A DNA stretch of 64,000 bases from Tomocerus qinae (lineage: Eukaryota; Arthropoda; Collembola; Entomobryomorpha; Tomoceridae): positions 117,292,375 through 117,356,374 of the forward strand of contig CM034546.1 in the NCBI GenBank assembly GCA_020055645.1, written 5' to 3'. A program made the position numbers and the translations under genes. Shown piece after piece: positions 47,860-61,813 of this stretch. The stretch's first letter is position 1, and each line of letters begins with the position of its first letter. The notes below the pieces were generated by a model that worked only from the letters and a program-made list of their open reading frames with translations, had not been told where the DNA came from and ran no database searches.

Positions 47860-50800
47860 AAATACATACTACGTGCCCTTTATTTAGCCAATATGGATCG
47901 TTCTCTTGTGCTGAATTAACTGCCTTTAATACAAAAAATTACCTCCATCAATTAAATGAAGAAAATTTCAATAGATAATTCTAATATGCGGAAACTGGAT
48001 GTGAATGTTGATTTAAAAATAAAAATATAATCATTACCGTCATATTTTGGTCGTTTGCTAAATATTCAGAATCTTATTGTTTTACAGTATCTATAATTTT
48101 GCAGGTTACAAATACATTACTCAAACATTTGGAATGTATTATACGCTTTGTATATGACAACGATAGTAGTAAGTATAGTTTACTGTGAAAGTGGTTTATA
48201 AATAATTGGAAATCAATATAAGTACAAGTATACCTACTTTAATTTTAGTATGTCGAGTAAAGAAAAATGGGGTAATATGTATCTTATTAAGTATTCAATG
48301 ATTTCCTACTTTGGCGTCTACTCAGTTAAGATGTGTCAATGTAAACTTGAAGATTATCAGTATAGGAAGGAAAAAAGAGGACGCTAAATATTAATATAAA
48401 CGTGGTCATAAGATATTGTGGGGCTGAGCTGGAAAGAATTCCTTTTAAAAGTAAATGAAGAGGAAGGAAGATGAGATGGGAAAAACGTAAAACATAACGG
48501 AGGAGCAGAAGAGGAAGTAAGCACTGCTGACTTGTTCCCTTTGGTAATGTGATGTACTTTGTTGCAATGTATATTCCTTTTATCTGTAAATACGTATTTG
48601 CACTAATACTCTGCCATTCACATCAGAGTAGAGCAGAGACCTACAATATTTGTCTACACTCTCTAAATATGTAGCGCTCTCTCATATACTAACAGATGGG
48701 GGATGTATCCGAACGTTTCTTCTTATGTGTACTTACTGTTAGCGGGTATTACATGCGTTAAGCTAATAGTAGATTAGATTCCTCCATGTTCTTCTCTGTC
48801 AAAATGGACTGCAGTGCGTCTGTATATTCTAAGGGTAGGGGTTTTCTGTTGAGTAAACTGGATGTGTGATGTGCTTCATCTTCATGACTGTCCATTGTAC
48901 ATTCAACGAAGCGGGCGTTATTGGTTGGCCGTCACCACACATTTTTGTCCTTTATGTGCCGTGACACGAAGGAGAATATCTTCCACATCTTATAATGAAA
49001 GAGATACATTGCAGATGACCACAAGATACCATGACAGAGGCTATCTTTTATCCTTCTAGTTTCCAAAGGATCTACTGCCCAGCTATTCTTTACAACGACC
49101 CAAGCGAAAAAAATGCCAATTGCACTCCCTATACAGTAGTAAATATGCGAAATGCCAACTTTTCATTTCGGAATATACACTGTACACCTTCATAGAAAAA
49201 GAGTGCTTTTGTCAGAATTTATTCCAAACAGAATTCCATTGCATTATAATAGAAGCCAAAAAGACATCGAACTACTATTGACTTTAGCTGTACAAAAGTA
49301 TTACGAGCAAAGAGTAAAACAACGAAAATTATTATACAATGCACCTTTTGACGTCATTAATTAATTATTGTCAATGTCCAATTATTACTTTTCAGTTAAA
49401 CAATTAGATTCATTCCCAACGTTGTTGTTCTAATATTTCTTGTAAAAACTATTGGGAATCAATTGTTTCACTCTGAAACCAATGGAAAATCCGACCAAAT
49501 AGGAGTTGGAATATAGTTGTCACTTGCAATAAATGATTCATTACTTAAGCGTACCATTTCGCACTATTCTCACCTGTTTCGCTTTCCTGTAAAATACAAT
49601 GTGAGTAAATGGAAAATAATGAGGGCAAATACATGTAGGACTACTTTACTACTAACAACATTGTGAAAATGCAAACAGTGCAGATGTAGTACGTAACTTA
49701 GTGCTTTTTACTTATGCAATGTGATTTACTTTTAGACTGACGATTTGAGAACTGGCGTATGTACTACGGTTTTCATTGTCAGCACTGTATTGAATTTTAA
49801 CATTCCAGTCAGCTTAGGATTGTAAAGCGTCGAAAACTCCGGAGATAGATCAGATAACATCCCTTCGCTCGTCGGCTTTAGTAATTGAAAATTTAGATGA
49901 AACGGGCTGACCTGAATGTCACTTTACGGCTATATACAGAGAGCCTGAATAAAGTAAGCTGTTAAGTAGTCAGTTTCACTTTGAATATTATATTTGGCTA
50001 TTTCTGCAGAGTGAGCTATTGTCAGTCAGGTCAAGCAACTGATGTTATACCATAGTGTTTATGGCTAGTTAATTATGCACTGCCACAAGCATTACTTTCG
50101 ATTAAGATAACGAAGTCAGTCAGCGAGTAATTAAACGTTCTACTCATTCCTAACGACAGTAAGAATGTGCTAATAATATGACATGGAGACTGAATGACTA
50201 CTACTTCACTATACAATACTCAACAGCAAAAGAATCGAGACTAGCATAATTTATGCTTAAGAAGGCATTGCAATAACTAAGTCTGTTTATAAAGATGCCA
50301 AACCCTATCAGGCCAGTTAGACAATCATATTCTATTCCTAATATGATTTTTTCATTGGCGTCTGTACCAAAGCCAGATCAATTCATTATAGAAATGATTG
50401 AATATTATCCACCGACAAAGTAGTAGCGTATTGGAAGCAATACATTCAATAGATAATGAAATCCTTTCGATAATACAGGCGCCTATTTTATGAATCGGGG
50501 GAGACAGATGGATTAAGAATTCGTCCATGCAAGCATATCTTTTAAAACATAGTATGGCATTTAGTTCAACATTTTTTAGCTATTACGATCCGACGTTTTC
50601 ATTCTAATATGGTTATATTACAAGGTAGGTCAAATCTGTATAGTATGATATATTGTCTTGCATAGCATAGTGTTATGGACAAAATGTACTGCATAAATTC
50701 ATATTATGTAAATACCTTTTAGGCAGCTTCTTCGATTTTTACGAGGGAAAGGCTGTAAACCGCTTTATCCATTATCGATTATTGTTAGGTATTCAGAAAG

Positions 50801-53800
50801 CTAGTGAATAACAAACTACATTGTGGTCTATAGTTGATAAGCTAAGGTAAGTAGAGAAGACAATAGAAAATGGAATAGGTTGTTGGGTAGAGTCGAGACT
50901 GAATTTATTAGAGAGAAAGGTAATACAGTTTCTGTCTTAAATTGTAAATAAGTGTAGGAATAGGAGCTTAGGTACCTGTAAGATTAACTTGGTAATGGTA
51001 ATGCACTTCTTCTATGGACAATAACACTCAGTACTTTTATAGTTAGACGATATAGCTGTCTGTTGTATTTTATGTACACACGAACAAATCTTAAGTCCTA
51101 GATAACAGACTCTAATCCAACTCTTATTGAGTTTTGGGGAAACGAGAGTGGTAATAACACTCAAAACTCTCATCAATTTTCTCTGCACAACAAAAAGTCG
51201 CCAATACATTAGATCCAGACTATAAAAACTTAAATGTGCCTTTTACCCGCAGTAGCGTTATTGACGACTTGCAAATATAGTTGTTACCTTTTCTATGTAA
51301 AGAAAGTACTAAATCCTTTAAAAATGCTAATTACGTTCTAGTAACTATGTTTACCTCAAGCATAGATAATTAATACATTTGAGATAATAAGACGTACTGA
51401 TACAATGTGGTACCATAAAATGCAAGTCCTCCTTGGATTCCTTTATGCTACTAGTAATGAAACTAGTTTGATGAATCATGCAGAAGGGAAGGGGAATAGG
51501 TACTAAGCTATACATTGACTTGGCTATAACGTTTGACATTAGAATTTGATACATTATGTCCACCACATGATATTTGGTACATGGTTGGATACCTTAAAGT
51601 TGTAAAGACTTGTTATTAAAGGAGAGAGGAAATAGATTTGGATTCAACAGACAATACGAGTCTGGGGGTAAACAAAACAAGACAGAGTCAACTGGAATGA
51701 AGTAAACAATAGGAACGTAGTGCACATCTCATCTTGAGAGAAAAACGAGAGAAGGGACAAGTAATTTTCTTGGTTTTATAGACATCTTTGTTGATACTAG
51801 TTTTATATTTATAGTATCCAGGGTATAAATATAGAAGAGACACACCTTTTTTTTTTGCTTTGAGCAGTGGACCATTTCAGTGATCTAGGAAAAGAAAAGC
51901 TCACATCAGAAATGACGTCACAAAAGACAAAGATTGTTCATGCTAGCCTGTCTCTTTCACTCATTTTAATTTCCTGTGTTTTCCCTGACTCATGTCACAT
52001 CAAATAATGTTTACTTCTTTCTTCTTTTACTTTAATACTTTGTTTTGTTATTCTTTGTTTGCTTTGAAACAGGTGCGTGCGAGTCCTCCCCCTCCTGTCA
52101 TCTGTCTTTTTCGAATAATCCTATAATAATGCCGCAGTTCACCAAGATACTGAAAACTATGAAATATTGCCGCATAATACTCTCTAGTGTAAAGGAGTTC
52201 TGCAATTGAATTTGTGATTCAAATGAATTTGAATTGTTTTCCTTGTTATGTTTAGCAAAAGTTTGGCATTCTCGTAAGGGAAATCTTGAGAGTTGGGATT
52301 GTGCCATGTCATGTCAAGCAATACTCTCCTCGACTTTCCCTTAGGTAGACACATCCATTCAGAATATTTAGATTGCACGTATCTGTATAATATGCATAAT
52401 AAATATACACTACATTATGTATGTAATAGGATTCTGTGTATTTGAATTGAATATCTGTTCCTTCTTTTTAATATCTGACTGAACCTTTTCTTGTCTCTAT
52501 TCTCATATCTAGGCATAATATCGGGACTTTTGACTTTTCCTACAGAATGACTTTCTCTGAATTTCCTCTGCAACTATTTTTCTACTTTGCATTCACCAGA
52601 ATCAGAGCCTGTCATCATTTCATATGGATGTCTTCTGTCTCATAGTGTCTGTCTTACAGCATATCTTTTCTTTTGGCTTCTTCCAACTTGGCTCACATCC
52701 GAACATATATAATATATTCCTTAGGTATAAAGTACCTGCTTCGAAATAATTATATTCAATGCATTCTCGTATTATCTACTATTCCCATGGGCATGGCAGG
52801 AAATAATTTTCACTGATTACATCCTCTATCTTTTATGTAAAAATCCTATTTGATGACCTTTTCACTCCGCCCATTTCGAATATCTCTTGAATAATGAACC
52901 TCGTAATTTTATGCTAGGAGGGACTTTAATTATTTTCTCTTTCAAATCCTATTTAAACTTTCCTATTTTCTAAACATACGTCTATAAACTTGAAACTTCT
53001 AGTGTATAATATATTATGTAGTTCCTTTCGTGTTCAACAAATTCGAGGTTTCTGAACTCTAAATTTTTTCATTTCAAAGCAATGAATGAATGAAAGCAGA
53101 AGAAAGTTAGCTCACAATACATGCTATGCATTTTTTGCATTCCTTGAACTTTACCTTGAATTATAATACTACGGCTAATGCAACGTTTGAATTTTCACTG
53201 CGTGATTTTGCCTGCATAGTCGGGTTTTCCGAAAGGTAGGGTTTTCCGAAATCAGGGAAATCGCCATTAAAATTTTCTGTATGTAATATACACGGTTTCT
53301 AACTCATTATAAAAGCATGACATGTTTGTTATAGATTGCTTTTGCGATGAATTATATGAAAATGTAGAGTATTGCATTACATCTGATTAGTTACAGCTAC
53401 TGCAAGGTAAATAGGTTAGTGGTTTGGGCATGCGGGGTCAATGACTGTTACACTTGTGTAGAGTGTGGAACTGTTTGCCTTCACTATTTATCTAATTAGG
53501 TAGACAAGATATAGTGCATCAGATGGTAGTATTTGGTAATGCAGGTGTAGCAGAGCCAAGAGTATTACACCCAGTGCAGTAAAGTAAACGACAAAGTTAA
53601 AGCATAGTAAATGGGAGAGTTTCATTCAGACTTCTGTCGCGCTAAATCTTAAAGCAAATAATAGAAATCATGAATCTCATTTGTTTTAGATGTAATATAA
53701 AATGCAAAGTGTGAATATATTTAGGAGTTGATAGATCAATAGAATAGTGGAAGGCGAGTGGAAGGAAAAAAATATTATCTGGTTAGACTGGAAGAAAAAG

Positions 53801-56800
53801 AGGTCTGTCGGAATCATCTATTTAGGATGGTATCACCTCCGCAAGATCAAGTCCATCCATCAAGGAAACGAAGCCAACTAGTACCTGAGTAGAAAGCGGA
53901 AAAGGACTAAGGAGAGGGGAGTCCAGTCACAATTCACCATTAGTGACGAATATAGAGATTCCTCCATCTGAAAGTTTTGTACGGTGTGCATGCAGTAGGT
54001 AATATAATACAAGTTGTGTTAACTTTCACTTGTTCTCCTCAACTGCTACTCCTGCAGTTTTCTCTGACAACTTATAAAGAGTTACAGGATGCTGTGAGAA
54101 CGAAGGTGGATGGAAAAGTGTAACGTTTGTTAAGAGGTCTCTCTCAAACTCCTCTCTCTTCTAGTCTACACCACAACATTCTGTGCTTTAGGTAGTTCTT
54201 GTGTCGATAGGATGTCTTGTCTACTATTTCGTTCACAAAAACGGATATAATTTGCCTGTGGGTGAGTATAAAAACAGACACAAGTCAGAAGAGCAGATAA
54301 GAGATCGAATACCAAGGTATTTCTCCCCTTGACTCTTGGTGGCCTAATGTGCAAGAAGATCTCTGCTTCTTCTTGGCTGGCCTGCTGTCCTTGCCTACTC
54401 GCTTTGGCCTACTATTTTTATTTTTTTCCAGCGTTGGTAGCATGTGGATGCCGACTTGCACTATCTTGAGTATATTTCTTAGAGTGCCGACTGAGTTGTG
54501 AAAATTTGGGTCCTGCCCGTGCTGCAGCCGAAACACAAGGAGGGTAAAATGTTGGTTATTCTTGGTAGACTCAAACCAAGCTCTCGGAATCGATTATTTG
54601 GTCCATTGCGAATGTGAATTGCGAATGGGATCTGCGCTTGGCGCCTGGCGCTAACAGTTTTTTCTCTCGTCCTCTGAAACTCAACTTTCTCGTCTTTCAA
54701 CTGAGGTAGTTGGGAATAGCCAGGCAGGGCGAGTGCTTTCCTTTGGTTTACTCTCAGGAACGAGACTTAGGATCAGTTGCAGCCGACTTTGTCTCGTGTA
54801 CGCAGAACTCCGGCATTCCTTGCTTTTCTGCCCGCTTCTCCCATTCAATTCCTTCTAGATAACCCGAGTGACAGTGAATTCCTTCGGCAGTCGGCTCGGC
54901 ATAGGCAATACGGAAGACGAGCCACCTCGCTCTCTCTCTTACGCAAAGAACACTCATAATTTCTCTCAACGAGTTCAGTTATCGTTACAGCTCTTTTCAG
55001 ACTCCTCATTCCACTACAAACACATTCGTAGTATTTACTACTTCTACCCGTCTCATCTCTCTTTCCTCCTCACTCACTCAGCTGCTCCTCGTTCAAAACG
55101 GTCCCAGCTCAGCTATCTTTCCTCCTGACAAAACTATCTCTCCTTCCAGTTTTACTAATTTGGCCCACATACCAACACTGACTCCCCACCTTACTCTTAC
55201 ATCACCTCCATAACTTTGTTCTTGACGCAAAGTTATATCCCCATTCTTCTCTTTTTCAAGACTTGAAAGCAAAATACCAAAGTTAACCCAAGTTATTTAC
55301 TACCAAGTGAAAATTTGATTAATTAACATTTCAAAAACAAAAGCATTTTTGTCAATACCGAACATTCCTCCAGCTTTACTTTACAAAACTTGTCCAAAGA
55401 TAATACCACAGAGCCTAATTACTAAAACCACCAAATCCTCTACTACATAGCACAAAGGCAAAAGTTACAAGTGTAAGGATTAGAGAGATTGAGACTATCT
55501 AGGAAAATTGTGTCCCAATTTTATTAACCGCAACTGAAAAAAATAAAAAGATAATTGAAAGTAAGATCACTGAAAATCATAGTTTTAAGTAACAAAGGAA
55601 CTTTGCATTAGTGCTTACTGTGTTGTTGTATCATAAAAAATCAGGACAATTCGAAACTGCAAATAGCAAATCTCAGAGTCGGAGAGAATAAAAATAATGA
55701 TAAGAATATTGTGAGTGTTCTCGTGTTATTGTGGATGTTTGAATAGAGAAAGTGTAACAAGGGCAAAGGAAGATGCATCAACGTGCTGTACAACATCCGT
55801 TGATATTGTATCATGTTAGCATAGAAGTAATATAGGTCCGCCTATTGCAATATTTAGAGTAATCGTCAGCAGCAGCCAGCAAACGTCCCATCGCAGCACA
55901 AACAAAAATCTCTGTTTCATAGCCATTTTCCTGCTGCATTCCAGAATAATAAAAGAAGGACTGCTAGTAGATCTTGTAAGACATTCTGTGGAGTTGAAAC
56001 GTTGAAGACTAAGTTGGTATCCGTGTATGTAAGCACATCAAACTATTATAATATAGAGTAAGTGGTAGAGTTTACTTTGCTGTGTCCCATTTTCAAGATT
56101 CATCCAAGAGAAGGATCTAGGGAAAGAGAGAACTCGTTTGTATGTATAACTGTTGTGAAGTGTAGTTTTGGAGAAAAGCGAAACTAAATCGTTAGAGTCA
56201 CCAGAGCACACCACAACTAGAAAAACAAGGCTGTAAAACGGCGCTGTATACACTTGGACTACTGCATTGCTTTGCATTACGTAGAAAAACATCACGTTAT
56301 ATTAGATGAACTCGGAAGTCCCATCCCACCATACCACATCAGCATCACGAAGCAATCCCAAATCCAAAAGCAGACAAGGATGAGGCAAGAGATAGAGCAA
56401 AGGCATCAAAAATAGCACCAACGAACAAGACTTTTGCTTGACTAGGTCTACGGACTACTCCAGTTAGTGGGAACATTCACACAACACAAGACTACTCTCA
56501 TTGTCTACTATTTCCTGGACATAAGTGAGTAAAATTGTTGTTGGCCGAGGATATTCCGTAGTGTGAGATGCTCTATGGCCATGTTTTATGTACAGTTCTT
56601 CTGCAATTGCCAAGGGACACATGAATGAACAACTAGTACTGTAGCAGTGGTGGTAGCTCCAAGGTGTGCTCTTCAAGCACTCCCTGCACTGTCCTTCCAC
56701 ATTTCATATGATGCAAAGAAATGTGCTAGAAATCTCCTCTTACTCTACCACATTTGTATGACTTGTACTTCGGACACACTCCATTGTCCCTATATCTTTC

Positions 56801-59800
56801 TCCATTGCAAGGTCCGTTAAATGAATTACGATTTATATTCATGCGAAAAGAAACTGTGGAGACTTTGGTGAAATAAAAAATAACAATAGTGCTCTACCCT
56901 ATCTTCCTCCATGCATTAATAAAGATTTACTTCAACCAAAATTATGGTAAGATAACAGTTAACTTCTTTTTAGCGCAGTAAATACCTAATTTATCATGAA
57001 AGATGCAGAAACCACCAAGAATTTTGGATTACTATCCTAAAACAATGTGGCATATAGTTGTCACTCTACCAAAACAAACGTCCTAGCATATAAAATGGGT
57101 TATAAACCCCATACCTTTGTATACAGATTCAATTGAGTGTGGCAGAAAATTAAATAGCCCTGAGAAAAATGTTAAATTAGCACGGAAGTGTACGAAATAC
57201 GAGTAAATTAGAATCCTCTGTGCGATGCATCGTAAACACTGGCGTGGTATATATTTTTGAGTACTTAGGCTACACAAGTGTTACTTTGGATTACCCTCAT
57301 GCACACATACATGTGCTTACTTATATAGCATTGGTTGTTTGTAGTGATGAGCATGATTACATTTTCGAAAAGGGTTTGCTTTGAGTTTCCGCTTACATTT
57401 TATCAAGTACAGAAGGCAGCATGGACGAAGTGGTAGCACCTAGTGGAAGTGTGGATATGACAAAGGCGCTAGACAAAGTCGCCGCAGGTGTAAATCTGCG
57501 GTGGTTGTAAAATGCGGCTGTTCTGTGACAAAACACGTGCACATAGCGAAAGTAAACCTTGGCTTATCATCACAGAGCATTTCAATATCTAGTAGAAGAG
57601 TAGTCAATATCTAGATTGCACAGTCACAGAGGATGAATATAGAGATACTGCATACTGACTATGAAAGAGGAATATTCTGCAGCTTAGAACGTTGTGAGAT
57701 AACTTTGAGATGAGCTAGGTGAGTTCTTGCTGGATTTATTGGTGTCAAACACATTTGACAATTACTGAAGAGAGAGAAGGGAATGGATGGGAGTGAGAAG
57801 TGCTCGTGGCTACAGAGCATGCACTCACTATAGTTGTGAAGTGAATATAAAATAACAATGAGTTATGTACTCTTTGAGAATCCGAGCTGCCGATGCGAAT
57901 TACCAACGTTCCTAACTCTACTACTACCTACTAGCTATATTTATTATGCGCAAACAGAGTAATATATATCTACGGAACTATCCTATTGTGAGATGAAAAA
58001 TTAATGAGACGGAATCACAGAAAATCGTGTATAGTAAACCTACCTCTATGATATAACTCTTGCTTCATCTGCTTCATCCTCACAACATTCTCAATTCAGA
58101 CAGAATATTAACGTGTGCGAAGTAAATACGGACTTGGGACTATATCTAACTCCCACCCACGCAGATGCAATAATATTTCCTACGATACCACATAAATATT
58201 TAGGTATTATTATCCCTTTCATCCACAGATCGAATAAGATTCTAATCTTGATACTCAAACAGTATAAAGTAACCGCGTCAGCAGCATTACTACTTTTATG
58301 TGTATCATCAGAGAGATTTGATATATAAACAAACGCCTACATTTACCCGAACCTACACGTGTAGAGTGTTTAGGAACTCATAGTTCATTACACCAAGTTG
58401 CATAATGCTTTTCATATTGATCTCTATATGTACCAAGTAAATGATTCAACTACTGGTTAACCAATTCTAATTTAACCTAGTAAACACTAACCATTTCTCC
58501 CAAGTATAAGTCTACAAAGTATTATATGCAAATACCAATTAGGCAAGTGAGGCGCATGGTACATCTCACTAATAAACCTGACAGAAGAAATCTGAGCTGC
58601 TGTTGCAAGTTTCAGAACCAGATCCACTTTTTCCTCATTCGTAGCTTAATTTGTCACAATTATGCCCACTCTTGCAAAACGATCACTAATGAGAAATTAA
58701 ATCAGAATTAAAACGGTACAATTAATCTAATTGCGTAATCTACCGCGTGCAATTTCTAAGGCTTCCTTCTTACTATAATCATAATTCGAACTCGAGTAGA
58801 CTTGTCTCGATCATAAATACTTTCTCAATTGGAGCATTTATATGTTCGTAAACAGCTTGCTTCATAGTGAACTGCTTTCTCGTTATTTTGGGAACTGCGA
58901 GGCTGAACACTTGAATGCGTAAGTGGACTTGAACATATTTACTAAGTAATATGTGTTTGTACTTCCAAAAACGTTATTTGCACAGACAAAGGTGAATATG
59001 CTAGGAAATGACTTCGATTCTTCTCGCACAGCATTTATAAGTAGACGCATTTCATTTCTGGAGGAAAGTATGTCTCTAGAGTCTCCGTTCGTGCAGGCTA
59101 CAGTTTTTCCCCCTTCCTTTTACTTATCACTAGTTAACAATCTAACTCACTTCAGTCAGGCTATACTAATGGTATAATAAGTTATAATAATCAGACATCT
59201 AGCTCTGTTCCGCCAAAACTACCTTAACAAAGCAAAATTGGCCAAACTGCGAGACTAAAAGGCGGTTCTCTTTCTCCTTCGCCTGATTTCTAGAGCTAGG
59301 CATCATTATATAGCCAGAACAATATTGCCTTCTATTTGCCTTTGGAATAAAAGTACACACTTCATTTTACAATTTAGAAGCTTTTCTTTACTGGGAGCAT
59401 TATAACCATTAAGAGCAGACGTAAGAACACTCGCTTCAGCCCACTTCGCACTTAGAAATGGCAAATGTCTTCCAGTTTCTTCTCCCGTCCGCTCAACTTC
59501 ATTCCCACTTTTCAGAAAGTTCTCTCGCACTTACGAATTTCACCTTCGGAACAATAAGCACTACCACTCCTATGACTTTGGCCACTAGTATACTATGCTA
59601 ATTTATTTGAAGGCACATAAATAGTGGTTGAGTGCGTATGCAGTCATGTATTATGTATATCATTGTGATGTACTTCCAGTGAAGTAATTACCGATTCTAC
59701 CTAATTCTGCCATAATTTCTGAAATTGTATGTTTGTGTCACGAATTCAATTGCATACGACCGTGTTTGTATTTATTCGCAAAAGTTAGGCCGTTGCAAAC

Positions 59801-60044
59801 GAAAATTGCAAAACTTCCCTTCAATCATAATAATTGCTCCTTTCTGTTGGTTCATATCAAAAATGTTAATAATTATACTCATTAGCAAGTACCACAGAAT
59901 GATTACCAGTCTCTCATTTGACAATTCTTGGATTTGAACATGATAATGCATACACAAAATAATATGCTATCTAGTTTTAATTAGAGTATGTATACATAGT
60001 AAGCTGTAAGAATTGGCAAAATATATTATTATTATTATTCCATT
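47860..60044. other. Long gene-free stretch with purine/pyrimidine-biased tracts
   Basis: Twelve kilobases without a gene I can support, apart from the weak frame at 49152. The part at about 54160-55230 is less AT-rich and strongly pyrimidine-biased; other purine-rich tracts are near 48420-48530, 53750-53930 and 57770-57830. These may be regulatory or simply low complexity. Confidence 0.45.
49152..49364 (+). CDS. Weak small basic open frame (hypothetical)
   Basis: ATG frame of 70 residues, basic, with a plausible amphipathic helix in the second half (SQKDIELLLTLAVQKYYEQR). It has no signal peptide, no known motif and no clear promoter or polyadenylation signal nearby. It could also be an isolated exon or chance. 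Confidence 0.2.
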   Translation: MPTFHFGIYTVHLHRKRVLLSEFIPNRIPLHYNRSQKDIELLLTLAVQKYYEQRVKQRKLLYNAPFDVIN

Positions 60045-61607
60045 AAAGGACTAAAAAAGCTATCTTCTCAATCTGTTGATGCATTAAATCTCAGTCCTAT
60101 ATTTTTTAAGCTTACGTTACCAAATAGTAAAATAAATGAGTCAATATTACATATTGTTAACACCAGCTTAGGTAGTGGTTATCTGTGCAATAAGCTAAAA
60201 ATTTCTAAAATCGTACCTATTCCTAAAGTTGATGCTCCTACTTTACCTAGTCACCTTCGTCCAGTATCTGTACAATGTTTTCTATCCAAATTAATGGAAA
60301 AATGTGTATATGACCAATTAATTGAACATGTACATAAAAATGACATACTTCATCCTAATCAGTTTGGATTTCGAAAAAACCACTCTACTATGCATGCACA
60401 AATAGCCATAACAGATTTATTGTTTAGGGAAACTAGTAAAGGTAATGTTTGTATAGTTTTAGCACTAGATATCGCCAAGGCATTCGATAAGGTGAATTCG
60501 AAAGTGCTTTTACAAAAATTAGGGTCGTATAATGTTAATGAACACTGGTTAAAATCATACTTAACAGATAGGGCACATTTTACTTATGTTACGGAAGTAA
60601 ATAAGTCAGATGTCCAATCTATAGATCTATCAATTCCCCAAGGGGGAATTTTAGCTCCCCTATTATTTTCTCTGTTCATTAATGATTTACCAAATTTTGT
60701 GGAACACTCTGATATGTATTTATTTGCAGACGACAACACATTAATTGTATCTGGTAAACCTGAAGATGTAAATCTATTAGTCAGAAACCTAGAGTATGAC
60801 TTTCAAAGTATTTTACATTGGATGGATAATAATTACATGAAACTCAATGTTGATAAGACGGTAATGGTAATTGTCAGTAAACCAAATTGTAACATTGTTA
60901 GAGATAATATTATTTTAAATGTGAATGATACATTAATTAAGCATTCTAACTCTGTAAAAATAGTAGGACTATGGATAGACTCGGAACTGCAATTTAAAGA
61001 ACATGTTAGTAAAATGACTACCAAATGTTATGGTGTAATATTTTCCCTGTACCCATATCAACATATGCTTAATTTTGTTAATAAGTTATTAATTATGAAT
61101 ACTTATGTTCTGTCAATAGTACGGTATATGGTGGTAATCTGGGGAACAGCAAATAAGCATGTTATTGATAATGTAGAGAGAATTGTTAGATTGGTAGGCA
61201 GATTTATTTTAAATAGAAAGAAGTATGATTGTGTAAAACTTCTGATAACTAAAGAATTAAAGTGGCTTTTTCCACATAACTTATACAAATTTGAGCTATT
61301 GAAAATTGTTTATACTATATTCACGAATCAATGTCCCCCTTACTTTTTGAATTACTTAGTTTTTGATGAATCGAATTCAATTTCTACGAGAAGTACCGTT
61401 TATGTTAAAAACACTAATTCTGAAAATAACTCTTATGGACAGAGAAGTTTTACTGAACAATCCTTATTGTACTGGTTTAGATTACCTATTGATATAAGAA
61501 ATTCTTCTACCTTAAATATATTTAAAAGAAAACTGAAATTGTTTCTGCTTGAGCAACAGGAAAATGAATCAAAACCATTATACAATTCTGATTCTGATTC
61601 GGAATAA
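60045..61607 (+). CDS. Non-LTR retrotransposon reverse transcriptase (5'-truncated)
   Basis: One open frame of about 520 codons without a stop; the first ATG is at 60294, but homology begins earlier. Reverse transcriptase blocks appear in order: LKISKIVPIPK and LRPVSV, FGFRKNHST, LALDIAKAFDKV with the first catalytic Asp, SIPQGGILAPLLFSLFINDLP, then YLFADDNTL, a FADD form of the YxDD catalytic box, and LNVDKT. The C-terminal region (YMVVIWGTANKHVIDNVERIVR and later WLFPHN) is the usual jockey/CR1-like tail without RNase H. No endonuclease domain precedes it, so the copy is 5'-truncated at insertion. The open frame suggests a young insertion. Confidence 0.93.
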   Translation, partial: KGLKKLSSQSVDALNLSPIFFKLTLPNSKINESILHIVNTSLGSGYLCNKLKISKIVPIPKVDAPTLPSHLRPVSVQCFLSKLMEKCVYDQLIEHVHKNDILHPNQFGFRKNHSTMHAQIAITDLLFRETSKGNVCIVLALDIAKAFDKVNSKVLLQKLGSYNVNEHWLKSYLTDRAHFTYVTEVNKSDVQSIDLSIPQGGILAPLLFSLFINDLPNFVEHSDMYLFADDNTLIVSGKPEDVNLLVRNLEYDFQSILHWMDNNYMKLNVDKTVMVIVSKPNCNIVRDNIILNVNDTLIKHSNSVKIVGLWIDSELQFKEHVSKMTTKCYGVIFSLYPYQHMLNFVNKLLIMNTYVLSIVRYMVVIWGTANKHVIDNVERIVRLVGRFILNRKKYDCVKLLITKELKWLFPHNLYKFELLKIVYTIFTNQCPPYFLNYLVFDESNSISTRSTVYVKNTNSENNSYGQRSFTEQSLLYWFRLPIDIRNSSTLNIFKRKLKLFLLEQQENESKPLYNSDSDSE

Positions 61608-61813
61608 TTAGTACCAAGGACTTAATATTAATCATAAGAATATAATAATATTGACTCTTGTTTAATTTGACTTTGTTGATTTAGTTTTGAAATCATTGTG
61701 AAATCAATACTTGTATACGGATTATTATAATTGGCTTGTAATCGAATCTGTATACCCTGATATATTAATGACCTTTCGAGGAAGATATCTTGTAATAAAT
61801 TAATAATAATAAT
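60045..61813 (+). mobile_element. 5'-truncated non-LTR retrotransposon copy with TAA-repeat tail
   Basis: The reverse transcriptase frame is followed by about 190 bases of 3' untranslated sequence ending in TAATAATAATAATA (to about 61813). Such a microsatellite tail is usual in several non-LTR clades. The left edge follows an ATTATTATT run at about 60024-60039. The target duplication cannot be set because both flanks are ATT-rich. Confidence 0.85.

Noticed and set aside
54166-55128. Cluster of overlapping frames on both strands
   Set aside because: Local lower AT content lengthens frames by chance; sequence is Ser/Arg/Lys low complexity with no consistent exon structure.
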